Assembly (NCBI GenBank): GCA_022457155.1
Contig: JAJGOT010000284.1
Span: 248,001-312,000 of the forward strand
DNA: 64,000 nucleotides
Reading direction: 5' to 3'
Source: Cladopsammia gracilis
Taxonomy: Eukaryota > Cnidaria > Anthozoa > Scleractinia > Dendrophylliidae
A program made the translations under genes and the position numbers. The notes under the pieces are model-generated. The model saw only the letters and a program-made list of their open reading frames with translations, searched no databases and had not been told where the DNA came from. Shown here one piece after another: positions 11,401-21,357 of the stretch. The first letter of the stretch is position 1. Each line of letters opens with the position of its first letter.

Positions 11401-11605
11401 CTATGGAAGAGTCCAGTTTCGTGTGAACAACAAAGTCATAACCATGATTCAATCGCCAACTGCAGGAAAAGACGAAGGTTCCTTGTACGCAGGCGGCGTG
11501 TTCATCCTGAAGGCTGGTGACGTCATCACGTTCACTTCGGCGTACAACAATTTCAAAATTTACATGTGGAGCTATCACAGCTACTTTGGCGCGTTTCTTA
11601 TTTAA
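8464..11605 (+). CDS. TNF-superfamily ligand with short collagen-like segment (gene A, five exons)
   Basis: Coding exons are 8464..8544, 10043..10105, 10222..10293, 10803..10872 and 11268..11605, all bounded by GT/AG and in phase, giving 207 residues. Exon 1 encodes a hydrophobic leader (MKFIFICVNLVCTNLYF) followed by a Gly/Asn-rich stretch. Exon 2 has two Cys. Exon 3 is a Gly-X-Y run (GEKGVKGDTGAKGDNGAP) followed by CQC. Exon 5 carries the TNF-homology core: SHLAGGMKYQDGKLTVP, PGRYYIYAQIYY, LYAGGVFILKAGD and the terminal HSYFGAFLI. Family knowledge: such ligands trimerise and bind TNF receptors; collagen plus TNF recalls ectodysplasin, but this protein starts with an apparent secretion signal. 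An alternative donor at 10360 would lengthen exon 3 in frame to 10359. R1/R2 blocks lie upstream and R3 downstream. Receptor and expression are unknown. Confidence 0.88.
9662..9845. mobile_element. MITE in intron 1 of TNF gene A, carrying two TGACGTCA sites
   Basis: Inverted ends (GCATTTGCACGATGACGTCA / TGACGTCATCGTGCAAATGG) flank about 90 bp. A sister element lies at 29940..30123. Gene B intron 1 lacks it: there a GATGAA string runs straight into GTTGCCGCGG. Each inverted end contains a perfect TGACGTCA, the consensus for CREB/ATF-type bZIP factors. No ORF of note. The right terminus is eroded, so the target duplication cannot be read here. Confidence 0.82.
10294..10359 (+). other. Possible in-frame extension of exon 3 by an alternative donor (gene A)
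   Basis: Reading through the first donor (GTAAGA) continues open for 22 codons (VRATNKHSRNEFDFQNLDQN and two more) to a second donor GTATGT. Gene B keeps the same extension (57135..57200) with one visible replacement (Q to R). The extension adds a charged Asn-rich segment between the collagen run and the exon 4 linker. Both donors fit the consensus; which is used needs transcript data. Confidence 0.5.
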
Positions 11606-11632
11606 CGTCGTGTCGCAACTGCACCATAACCT

Positions 11633-11638
11633 AATAAA
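11633..11638 (+). terminator. Poly(A) signal candidate of TNF gene A
   Basis: AATAAA 28 bases after the stop codon of exon 5, conserved in gene B at 54641..54646. A second AATAAA lies at 11782..11787. Confidence 0.55.
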
Positions 11639-11639
11639 T

Positions 11640-12524
11640 TGACAGACTTAAAAGCTAGGTTAAATGCAATGAATATTGCAAGGTTACGCTGTTTTTGCAG
11701 CAGAAATTTTGGTTTCCAAAATTGTCTCGGGTTACTCACTAGTTTATAGATGCATGGCTGTAATACATAGATTAATATTGAAATAAAACAAAAGGATGGT
11801 GCTACGTCTTTCTGAATCTTTGAATGGAAGAAACCCTTGATCAATGGAGTGCATCGAAACATAAACAGATTAAAATTAAAATTTCATGTAGTATGTTCTT
11901 GAACTATCTTCCCAATTTTTTTTTTTGTTCGGGAAACATCTTACTCTCTACTGAATCATAGAAAAGAAGTAGATAAAGACAGGAGATCAAATTTTATCTT
12001 GATAAAGATCAATCTGGCCAGCTTCGTTTGTCTTGCTCGCTGGGGTACTTTATTAAATGTGCCTCAGTTATTGGAGGTAGGCTTAGGTACAAAATTCCCT
12101 AAAATTGAGCTAAAATTCTTTGCGAAATTTCTCCAGTAAAGCTCTAACATTATTTTAAAAATGTCTAAAATTCTTTCAAAAATTTCTAAAATTTTCTTGT
12201 TTCTGACTATGAGCTCGTAGATGGCTCACTGGAATCAGCCATTTTTGCTACCAACAGAAATGAAATTCATGAGAAGCATAATTTGAGTGGGGAACCGCTG
12301 ATTAGTTGCACTGTAGACACTACTGTGAGGGTGACTGGAGCCCTCAAGTTGGTCAGCGGTAACACAAAATAAACGTTTTCGCGGCGTTTTTGCTTGTGCA
12401 AATTTGTCAAAGTTTCACCTGGAAGATAATATTTCTCTAAAATTCTACCAAATTTTACTCATTGTCTAAAATTCCCCAGATTTCTTAAAATTCTTTTCGG
12501 TGTCTAAAATCCTCAATTCCAATC
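11640..12524. other. 3' flank of TNF gene A
   Basis: The first 250 bases or so match the 3' flank of gene B (for example GATGGTGCTACGTCTTT in A). The rest has many AAAATTCT-like variants around 12090..12500 but no ORF or RNA that I can support. The string CGGTGTCTAAAATCC near 12500 is the downstream partner of the deletion junction at 6341. Confidence 0.55.
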
Positions 12525-13340
12525 CTCAATCAGAGGTCTTGAGCCGAAAAACTCGGAAATGTCCGCCATTTCCTTTCGATTGCTCTCCGAAAAAATAATT
12601 TCAACAAACTGAAGGGTGCTAAATAGTTATCGAGGCATCCTTGGAACTGGACCGCGCTCTAACCGAACTGATAAGTAGCCGGTAAGTAGCCTATTTGATG
12701 ATTTCAGAAAGAGGGAAGCGAAGGAAAGGCGCGAAGAAAACATATTGCGAGCACTGACGACGGGAAATAAGGCGCGAAAGAGCGAGGCCAGGTTCTTTCG
12801 AATGACTCTCTAGTTTCCTAGCCTTTTGGTCCATTATATGTTAGCAGCAAGTTCCCCTTCGCGTTCCTCCCCGCTATCTATTTTTTCGGCTAGTTAAGTT
12901 TGTTTACTCGAGAAAGAGAGTGTTTGTTATGAAACTGAGCTATTAGACTCGACCGTACTATTCATCCCAAGCCTCTCTTTGGCGGTCTTACATGACGTTT
13001 AGCGGCGTACAAAGTTATGTTCGTGCTTTGTATCGGTGCCATTCGCTCATACTACGTTAAATGGTTTTCAAATTTGGAAAATTTGGTAAACCTTTTTATT
13101 TAGTTTGCGTCACGAATAATTATCAACGGGATAAATTACTGTCAAATGTTGGTTTACAGAATGGATCAAAAACAGTTAACTTAACTGTGCAAAGAAACAT
13201 TTTATTCTTTGGGATAAAATTAATGACATGATTGTTTTATAAATTGTTCTTTTTGTGGTTGATCCGTACAAAAAAGGACTAAGACTATTGCTTTCACAAA
13301 GAAAGTGATTACCCTGTGTAAAAGCTGTATAAAATAGGAT
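12525..13340 (+). repeat. TNF-locus flanking block R3
   Basis: Third copy of the block seen at 4335 and 6395. It begins with GAGGTCTTGAGCCGAAAAAC and is interrupted near 13340 by a 3.4 kb stretch of other repeats. A short continuation of the block (GTTTCATTATTTAGCATGTC) reappears at 16801, just before the TA-flanked element, which marks the interval 13341..16795 as inserted or accreted. Confidence 0.75.
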
Positions 13341-13424
13341 AAATAATATATATATATAGATAGGCTTAGCCTAACAGCGGAGCTCTCTGAACAGAAACGA
13401 TGATGATAAGCTTAACTTAGGTGA

Positions 13425-13680
13425 AAGGTCGGAAGCACAAGAAAAATTAGAATTAAGATTGATGAACAGGCTATTTTTCAATTTTAGCAATTCTCAAAAA
13501 CAGCAAGGTTATTACGAGACCGTCTGCACAGAACATTTAGACTGCACAAATTCCACAAAAGCTCACTGTTTGAGAAATGTGAAACCTCTCTCGAGTAGCA
13601 AACCGCGAAAAAAAAGCAGGAAAAAACGATTTTGCAAACCGTTTTCTCCGCTAAACACAACGGTGTTTTTTCCTTTTAAA
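13425..13680. repeat. Dispersed repeat X, internally deleted copy
   Basis: It shares GGTGAAAGGTCGGAAGCACA, AATTTTAGCAATTCTCAAAA and AAACCGCGAAAAAA plus CGGTTTTCTCCGCTAAACAC with 15690..16550, but the middle of the longer copy is missing. The open stretch at 13459..13710 is judged to be repeat sequence and not a gene. Confidence 0.65.
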
Positions 13681-13684
13681 ATGT

Positions 13685-14034
13685 TTTATTTATCAATAAC
13701 AAATCCCTAAAGTTTACAATATTATCCTGAGAGGCTAGTTATTTCCGGTTACAAGGCATCCTGAGTTAAAGCTAGTCATTTCCGGTTACAATAATACAAG
13801 GTCAGTTCCGGTTTACAGTCACTTGAAAGTCTAGTCCATAAGGGATTATTTATAAAGTTCATTTCCGGTCGTTTGGTCCACTTGAAAGTCCTTTCTGGTT
13901 TGCACATGATTACTTTAGTCATTTCTGGTAATGAATGATGAGTTGCCAGTAGCTAAATTATTAGAGTCACAAGCTTTGACTGTTGTATTTCACAAATATT
14001 CGGATGACACCACAAAGCAGAAAATTTCTGTTTG
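13685..14034. other. Short degenerate repeats with CATTTCCGGTTAC-like strings
   Basis: At least five variants of (T)CATTTCCGGT/AGTTCCGGT occur between 13735 and 13930, often followed by a run near CACTTGAAAGTC. This looks like a diverged tandem array. No gene seen. Confidence 0.4.
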
Positions 14035-14515
14035 CAGTGGGGTGGGGGGGGGGGGGGGTGGTACTCCCATATAATTATGAGCTATATAGGTATGTGCCGC
14101 TGTGAAGGGTATGGTTTTCAGGCAGTTTAGTCTGGGATAGGGTATAGTAATCAGAGATTTTTGGTCTAGAATAGGGTATCATTTTCTACGAAACTGATCA
14201 GTTGCATGAAGAATTTAGTCTAGACGAGGTTTACTGGCAAATGACATTTAATAACTGATCGGTAAGGTGTGCTGTATGACATTTTTACGGACCCCTAGTA
14301 TCTTAGACTGTGATAGTGAATGAGTTTCTGCAAAATAGCGAGTCTAGAAAAGGTCTAGGATAGGGTAGGAATTTGCGGTGTTTAGTCTAGAATACGGTTG
14401 CAAAATGCAGCTAAAATGGTCTAGTATAGGTTTAGGGTCTCAGAGTCCCAACAGCACACCCCCGCCCAAAAATTTGCAAAGTACCCCCCTCCCCCCCCCC
14501 CCCCCCCCTCAGTCA
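14035..14515. repeat. Dispersed repeat bordered by poly-G and poly-C
   Basis: It begins with a G run followed by TGGTACTCCCAT and ends AAGTACCCCCCT followed by a C run, so the borders are roughly inverted repeats. The body repeats GATAGGGTA/TAGTCTAGAATA-like strings. A fragment of the same kind (ACCCTACCCTATC and GTATCCCCCTGGG) occurs at about 27940..28050. The ORF through the poly-C tract is a low-complexity artefact. Confidence 0.6.
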
Positions 14516-15019
14516 ATTTGCAACTGTGTTGTGATGTCATTCCTTATGTCCCTTACAGTGGCCCGAGAGTTCTCGGTGCTATTGTGAAAAGTTGCTTTAT
14601 TTCAAAAAAACCCATATACCATAAAGTATGGTCTTAATGAAAAAGCGTGCTCGCATGTCATTCTCGTCGACAGCAGAAGTCCATTAGGTAAAAGAAAATA
14701 GTCTTAACATTAACTATAAACCTAGTATTCAGTAGTGCCGATAGGGTGGGAGTGAAAACACCCCACACCCTTCCACAGGTTCAAATTTTAATGTTGCTTG
14801 GAAAGGCCTGGTAAACAGTTATCTGGTTTCACATTTGCAGTACCATTGCTAAACCAGACACCCAAGATTCGCATTCTTGACACCCACGTCAGGCCATAAG
14901 GAGTGTCCGGACGTGAGCACCAAGCTCCCAACTACATGGCTTAAGTACTCTTTGCCACATTTAATTTAGTCCTTGTACCTGTCTCGTATTTGTGAAGTAA
15001 GATAAACAATTTGTCTAAA

Positions 15020-15660
15020 GAAAAAATGTCGTTTACAAAACATGTGGAGTTATCCGCATATTGGCGAATTTTAAAACGCTTTCCTCAGGCTTCTGGAAGG
15101 AGAAAACCTTCAATAGTATCATCCTTTCTTATACTGGTAGCCAAAACGTCTGCGCATAAAATGTACAAAAGTGGAGACCGGGGATCTCCCTACTTCACCC
15201 CCCACTCGAGTGGAATTTCTTTAGTCAAAAAACCATTAACTATAATTTTCATATTTGCTAGACAGTATAATGTAGATATTCAGCAAGATACCAGTTTCAT
15301 TGGTAATATTTATATAATCTAGAGGGTCACGCAAGAGAATTAAATTTTCAAAAATCGTCCTACCTGGGAGGAAACAAGTTTGATCTTCTTGAAATAATCG
15401 AGGGTAACACTTTTGAAAGTTTGTTTGTAAGAGCTTTTGAACAAATGTTGTAATGAACATCGAGTAGCGAAACGGCCGGGCCACCAATTTTTGAGGTTTT
15501 TCTTATCATATTCCTTGCATTGAATCACTGAGAGAATTATTTTCCAAACTAAATTTATAATTTCGAACAGAATAGCGGAATTTAGCGTAAAATTCTTGTT
15601 CAAAAATTCGGTTTGGACTGTTAAATTAACAGGTTCTTGCAAGTACAAATTACGGTAAAA
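15020..15660 (-). pseudogene. LINE (L1-type) reverse transcriptase relic
   Basis: The minus strand, across several frames, spells the RT palm and fingers of an L1-like element: KKNLKNWWP (from NLKNWRPIS), DQTCFLPGRTIFENLILLRD, GDPRSPLLYILCADVLA (the GDPLSPLL motif) and QYADNSTCFV (YADD changed to YADN). A TAG just before the GDP motif, a TGA and frameshifts show it is dead. No endonuclease domain or 3' end is visible. Confidence 0.85.
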
Positions 15661-15689
15661 ATCGAAATGAGCCGGAGAAAAGGAACAAG

Positions 15690-16550
15690 CTTAGCCAAGG
15701 TGAAACTAAACTAAGGTGAAAGGTCGGAAGCACAAGAATTAAGATTGACGAACGGGCTATTTTCAATTTTAGCAATTCTCAAAAAAACAGTATTACCCGA
15801 CAGTCTACACAGTACATTTAGACCGTAGAAAAGTTCACAAAACAACTTTTCTCTGTCTAGAATAACTAGAACGACTACTTTCCGAATAAAATACAGTTTT
15901 TGTTTGTCAAAAATTGCCCGAGAAACTGATTTGGAAATCAAAATTGCAAAAATACACAATACACAGAAAATTTAAGTCTTGTTTTGTTTACATAAAATCG
16001 CTTTTCAATCTATGTAATGAATGAACAAACACATAAAAATGGACAACACAATCTTCTTTCGAAAAATTTAATTCAAATCTCCATAAGTGTATGTTTAAAA
16101 GCAAACGCGAACCATTAAGAGCTCATGATTCGAGGCCGAGATGTCTCCGATGAAAGAAATCAAAACAACTGAATTTAATTGAGCGCGTTATAAACAATTC
16201 TCCCGAAAACTAGCGAGAACACAAAAAAGTCAATCACAGATTGATATCAACATAAATTCCCATCGAAAAATGTATTTTGTTTTACCTTTTATAAGTCCCT
16301 CCACTGCTTGGAAATTGTTTAAATCTCCGCTTCTTCAGTTCTGAAACCCGAAGTGACAAACATCTTCCCGCATTGCTCCCATCCTCGAAGCAAGATTTTA
16401 TCTCTGAAAGCTCTTCTATTTCCACTATAGCGGCTTCTGAATATCCCTTAATTAGTATCCCTGTCTTGAGAAGCAAACCGCGAAAAAATTCAGGAGAATA
16501 ACGACTTTAATTTAAACGGTTTTCTCCGCTAAACACATCAGTGTTTTCCC
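15690..16550. repeat. Dispersed repeat X, longer copy
   Basis: Full-length relative of 13425..13680, with the same start landmarks and the same CGGTTTTCTCCGCTAAACAC end. The minus-strand open stretches inside it (15711..15959 and 16282..16476) have no family motif and no intact counterpart in the shorter copy. Confidence 0.6.
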
Positions 16551-16554
16551 AGGT

Positions 16555-16835
16555 GACGTGAAATTGCAATGTTGTTGGGTGGCGTCATACGCGCATGTTT
16601 TGCGACGGTCTACGCGCCTGCGAGTTAGCCCTAAGCGACGGCGGCGGTCAGCGACGGCGGCGGTGTGACAACGCGCCCGCGAAACATTCCGCTAGCCATG
16701 ACCATGAAAAATGACGGCCATGGGTTCTATGGTTCTCTGGTTCTATGAGTATGGAGCTGCGCAGCCGGGCCTTCGGCCCGGCGAGAGCTCCGCTATTATT
16801 GTTTCATTATTTAGCATGTCTCAAATTCATGCATA
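16555..16835. other. GC-rich low-complexity stretch
   Basis: It contains a direct GCGACGGCGGCGGT duplication near 16630..16660, a GGTTCTATGGTTCTCTGG run, and an inverted CGGGCC TTCG GGCCCG hairpin at about 16768..16784. No gene. It looks like accreted repeat pieces ahead of the element at 16836. Confidence 0.4.
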
Positions 16836-17172
16836 GGGAACCCACGCGTTTATCAAGAATGATCATAGAATAAAGTTACAAATGGACTTACGTGATGTAG
16901 TGTTTCATTCCAAATGTGCCGTTACTTTTGTGCTGTTGAATAACCGGTGTTGAATAACTGAAATCAGTTTCTGCCGGGATTTTTAGCAACTACAACGGTT
17001 CGATCAAATCCGTTGATACGATTTCGAAACGATCGTGTCTGTAATTTTTTGAATGGTCTCGCATTTCACCGTCTGTTATTAAATTTTAACTTGTCAGCCG
17101 TCATGCGAGATGCGGCATATCACGTAACCGTTTGTTATTAATTAATTAAGAGTTTAAATTTTTAACGGTTAA

Positions 17173-17849
17173 GGGCCTCTTCATATGAGCCCGGTTGACC
17201 GGGCTGGCTCGCGTACCGGGACGGATTTCGCCTTGGGTTCATATGCGAAAATTCAGCCCGGTTTCCGAGATGAGAAAAGGCCAAAGATCCTGGGTACGAG
17301 TTTTTTGCTTTAGCTTTCTCTTCTTCTGAAAGTGTGTTTATCATCCGGTAAATGGCAAGCAACCACAGGCCCGAACATGAACTCTTCATCGATATGAAGC
17401 TTCGCCATCTCCACTCGCAATTCCTGGTATTGAATTTGCTTGTCCGCGTCAAAATCAAGGCTTCTGTACGCCATTTTAGACTTGTAGTTAAGTAAACAGT
17501 CGATCAATTGGCTGACCATCTCTGTTTGCCAACGGAACTTCCTAGAAATCGAGAGAGAAGAACATTCCTCACTTCCCACCATGTTTACCAACCGCGCTGC
17601 TACGTCATCGACCACGTAACGCATGCGCTGTTGCGAAGAATTCGTCCCGGTAACCGGGATGAAGTGTTCATATGGCAAAATTTTCCAGCCCGCTTACCGA
17701 GATCCCGGTTGGAAAAACCGAGATCTCGGTAACCGAGCCAGCCCACCCTCACATATGAACACATCAAAAATTTTACAAAGGATTTAAAGGTAAGGCGAGA
17801 TCTCGGAAACCGGGCCAGCCCGGTCAACCGGGCTCCTATGAAGAGGCCC
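17173..17849. mobile_element. Harbinger-like non-autonomous element nested in the TIR element
   Basis: Inverted ends GGGCCTCTTCATATGAGCCC and its inverse (with small changes) are flanked by TAA at 17170..17172 and 17850..17852. The 3-bp TWA duplication is the signature of PIF/Harbinger elements. Removing it restores the uninterrupted GGTTAAGAGAG junction that pairs with the right arm of the host element. It carries a Myb/SANT-like ORF but no DDE nuclease. Confidence 0.82.
17310..17678 (-). pseudogene. Myb/SANT-like DNA-binding ORF fragment of the Harbinger element
   Basis: A 122-residue open frame contains FRWQTEMVSQLIDCLL, YKSKMAYRSLDFDADKQIQY and ELRVEMAKLH, then EEFMFGPV. This matches the trihelix pattern (W, LI, DFxADK, LRxEMA) of the Myb-like protein that accompanies Harbinger transposases in animals. 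The C-terminal tail after FGP looks non-homologous, so it is likely truncated. It may still be translated, but the transposase is gone. Assignment is from motif pattern only. Confidence 0.55.
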
Positions 17850-17929
17850 TAAGAGAGAGAGAGAGTGACAAGGGTCGAAACTCCAGAGGTTGTATCGACA
17901 TATCAGTGACTGAACTTGAGTGGACCACG

Positions 17930-18081
17930 TCGCCCACGCAATGCGCGAGGTACTCGAAAGCTCCAGGGTTAGCACTCTTCCTAACAAGTACGACTTGATC
18001 GTACCAGCTTCTCCTGTGATGAAGGCGTTATGCTCCTGAAGAATTAGATCTAACGCGTTCTGTTGGCACAAATTTAGGACC
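17930..18081 (-). pseudogene. PIF1-like helicase exon fragment with mutated Walker A
   Basis: After an acceptor-like ATCACAG the minus strand reads VLNLCQQNALDLILQEHN, then AFITGEAGTIKSYLLGRVL. This is the first motif of PIF1-family DNA helicases, where GEAGTGKS is expected; here the second Gly is Ile, which should abolish nucleotide binding. Downstream sequence loses the family. The fragment sits within the TIR element, so it is either a captured host exon or a residue of a helicase-bearing element such as a Helitron. No other Helitron landmark is seen. Confidence 0.65.
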
Positions 18082-20041
18082 CTGTGATAACACAAAATAT
18101 CTTTGAGATAATGCCTGCATTTGATAAATTTGAAACGCGACAGGAAAGACAAGATATTGAAAAATTCCACTTACGGATATATTTGTGGTCACATTTCAAA
18201 AACAGTGGCAAACTCTAACTTGGATATTCTGTTATAGACGATTTAAAATCGAGTATTTGAACGCAGAGCGTGCACCAAGAAAGAAGAGGAAAATAAATTA
18301 CACGCGAGACAACCAGGAACATAGCGCGACAAATATTCTGGCATGATTTAGCGCGTGGAAAACGTCACTTGAACAAAAGATATTGATTGATAAACACAAC
18401 GCCACACCGTGTAGGGCAACTTCTGGTCCACTCAAGTTAAGTCATTGATACCACGATAAAGGAGCTAAAGATTTTTGTTTATTTCACTAGTGAATAACGT
18501 GTTTTCCACGGAAAATAAACGGTCTGACATCAACTTCAACCTTCCAGATGCTACTCAGTGTGGTTTACGGCCTAATTCCGACGGTTAAGAGGTGGAACAG
18601 CTTCCGAAGAAATTTGTTCTCAAATGAGTTTCGTCCCTTGTCAATTTTCTCTTCTCCCTATTTCCAGACGCCGAAATACGAAACCATCCCGCATGACGGC
18701 TGACAAGTTAAAATTTAATAACAGACGGTGAAATGCGAGACCATTCAACAAATTACAGACACGATCGTTTCGAAATCGTATCAACGGATTTGATCGGACC
18801 GTTGTAGCTGCTAAAAATCCCGGCAGAAACTGGTTTCAGTTATTCAACACCGGTTATTCAACAGCACAAAAGTAACGGCACATTTGGAATGAAACACCTA
18901 CATCACGTAAGTACCATTTGTAACTTTATTCTATGATCATTCTTGATAAACGCGTGGGTTCCCTCTCTCTCTCTTAACCGTTAAAAATTTAAACTCTTAA
19001 TTAATTAATAACAAACGGTTACGTGATATGCCGCATCCCGCATGACGGCTGACAAGTTAAAATTTAATAACAGACGGTGAAATGCGAGACCATTCAGAAA
19101 ATTACAGACACGATCGTTTCGAAATCGTATCAACGGATTTGATCGAACCGTTGTAGTTGCTAAAAATCCCGGCAGAAACTGATTTCAGTTATTCAACACC
19201 GGTTATTCAACAGCACAAAAGTAACGGCACATTTGGAATGAAACACTACATCACGTAAGTCCATTTGTAACTTTATTCTATGATCATTCTTGATAAACGC
19301 GTGGGTTCCCTATGAGGGAACCACGAGAGCGTAAAAACATAGCCATATGTGAAAACGGGTATGGAATTCAGAGGTTGGGGCCGAGTTGTTCAATTCGCGA
19401 TTGAGCTAACCCACAATATCGGTCACATTTGTTGGAACGGTGTCCGCTTTCTTCCCTTCTTTCCCCTTCAATGTTGATGTTCAAGATGCTAGAGTCAAAT
19501 AAAATTTATGCGGACGCAACATTGTGGAGAGAGGAGCAACATTGGGGGGAGAGGAGAGGGCCCGCATGTGACTACATTTCTGTACTGACAAATCTGGACT
19601 TTTCGTGAAGTGTTCCAAGTAATTATGTCTTGTATTGCAGGGTGAACGGAAATTTTGATTCCGGTAAAGGCATTCGCGCAAAAATCTTCTAACATTTATT
19701 TTTTTTTATAAAACTTTTGCTACAGCTGGGTAATGAGTTACTCGCGTCAGAAATGCAATGAAAAAAAATTGGGTATCACTGACTTTGTTTCCGAGATAAG
19801 ATTACCTGAAGGCGATTCTAATTTTGAAAAATTGGTGTTCCTTACCGTATATGGCCCCAATGTCTGTTAGTCTAAAAATATTGTAAACGAATCTCTAAAA
19901 TACTACTTTTCTATGCCAAATTTTATACGAGTGGGTTTATAAAGCAAATTGATTTAACCCACCTCGAAGTGGTTTAAAAAAAACGTGGTTACGCGATATA
20001 CGCCTCATTTTTCAACCCATTCTTGATGTTTGGATATCCTG

Positions 20042-20158
20042 GGGTCAATTTAATAAACTTTTACACTTGTAATTAACAAGTGTAGCTATTGTTTTCAACC
20101 TCTGAAACAATGGCTACACTTGTAAATTACACTTGTAAAAGTTTTATTAAATTGACCC
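20042..20158. mobile_element. Hairpin MITE, right-arm copy
   Basis: Counterpart of 1793..1910, flanked by CTG on both sides (20039..20041 and 20159..20161). The unoccupied target GATATCCTGATGAAAC is preserved in the duplicated host MITE end at about 20282..20298, supporting a 3-bp duplication on insertion. Confidence 0.78.
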
Positions 20159-20804
20159 CTGATGAAACACTCTTCCTCGTGTTTGATATATTACTCTCCC
20201 CTCCCCCCTCCTCCCCCCCTCCTCCCCCCTCCTCCCCTCCCCCCCCCCCCCCCTTTGTTTTTCAACCCATCCTTGATGTTTGGATATCCTGATGAAACAC
20301 TCTCCCTCGTGTACGTGTTTGATATATTACTTCACATCTCTTTGAATTCTCTTTGAATTCCAATACTTTTGGTGGAAGCTATTTACATAATGCAATGCAT
20401 AGGCAAAGCAACCACGAGCCAACCAGAGAAGAGTATTGAGCGCGTGCAAAGAGGTGATCTAGCGCGCATTCCTGGGGACAAGAATGTTTCTCCAGATTTG
20501 ACCGACAACTCGGTGAGTGAACAACAAAATGCTCTAAATCCTTCGTCAGGGTAACGAAATTAGAAAGAATACAACGAAACAAGACAAGGAATTCAGCCGC
20601 AATTTGGAGGACTGCCGTAGAGGAAAAGAAAGAAAAAACCTAAGGTTAGGTGCTGCATAAGTTTTTACTAAACACATTTAACATTTGTTCGGTGTTGCGC
20701 ATTTCATATTGTATTTCAATAATCACCATGTTTGCTTACTCCTCATTTGTTTTTACCGGACTTTCTGAGAATGTGTCTTTTCATTAAATTTAAGACAAAT
20801 TTGT

Positions 20805-21357
20805 TTGCAGAAATGTCCAGTGGAACAACTCTCCTTTCCAGCAGAAGTATGCGGGAAAACCGTTTTCACGCAGTCTGTTGGAAACAAGTTCAAACAACTT
20901 GAACGCTGGTGTAATGCTTTTCACTCCAAAGCAGCGACAACTTTAGAGGTAAGCTTAATTGTTGTTCTCCTACATTTCAAATGAACAAGTATTTGATATT
21001 TCTCGAAACGTATGCAACACTGAAATGCAAGAATTGGCGCAGCAAACACAAATAAGATTACTGAACACTGAAGTGCTTATATGGATCAACAAGTATGGAC
21101 TGTTCAAATCTTTAACCGCGAAATTTGAATGTTATATTGACAGATATTTTTTGCTAAGGAAGGTTTCATTAGTTTTTTTTTCAACAGATTTATAGGAACA
21201 TTTACGAAGGTGACATTAGTTCTAACTTATATTTATGATTTTAACGTTTTCAGCAGAAGTATGGAAAGCCGTTTGCACGTCAGCGTTCGTTGGAAACAAG
21301 TTCAGGCAACTTGAACGCTCGTGTTGCTTTACAATTCAAAGCTGAGAAATTTTAGAG
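20805..21357 (+). repeat. Exon-like tandem units in the right arm
   Basis: Two units match those of the left arm. One runs from an acceptor-like TTTGTTTGCAG (ending near 20812) to TTAGAG|GTAAGC near 20950; the other from a TTTTCAG (ending near 21254) to TTTTAGAG|GTAAGC near 21357. The intervening stretches are also homologous, so the duplication unit is about 410 bp. Frames are not preserved between units. Confidence 0.45.

Larger units (their letters stand above)
16836..19310. mobile_element. 2.5 kb TIR element with TA target duplication and captured helicase exon
   Basis: Ends are GGGAACCCACGCGTTTATC and its inverse, both flanked by TA (16834..16835 and 19311..19312). The inverted ends run about 330 bp, and the right one is partly duplicated in tandem (18690..18962). 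TA duplication suggests a Tc1/mariner-type mover, though no transposase is present. Inside lie a broken PIF1-like helicase exon and, inserted in the left arm, a Harbinger-like element flanked by TAA. It abuts the right arm of the large inverted repeat. Confidence 0.8.

Noticed and set aside
10222..11605. C1q-domain protein as an alternative for the collagen-containing genes
   Set aside because: C1q domains share a jelly-roll fold, but the GGVFxLKAGD and terminal YFGAFLI pattern and domain length fit the TNF family better. Not fully excluded without a profile search.
14378..14587. ORF with poly-proline
   Set aside because: Created by the poly-C border of a dispersed repeat.
17930..18081. Helitron
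   Set aside because: PIF1-like motif present, but there is no Rep domain, no TC/CTRR ends, and the element has TIRs with a TA duplication.
20089..20356. Overlapping proline-rich ORFs
   Set aside because: They run through a CCTCCCCCC tract joining two MITE fragments; composition artefact.
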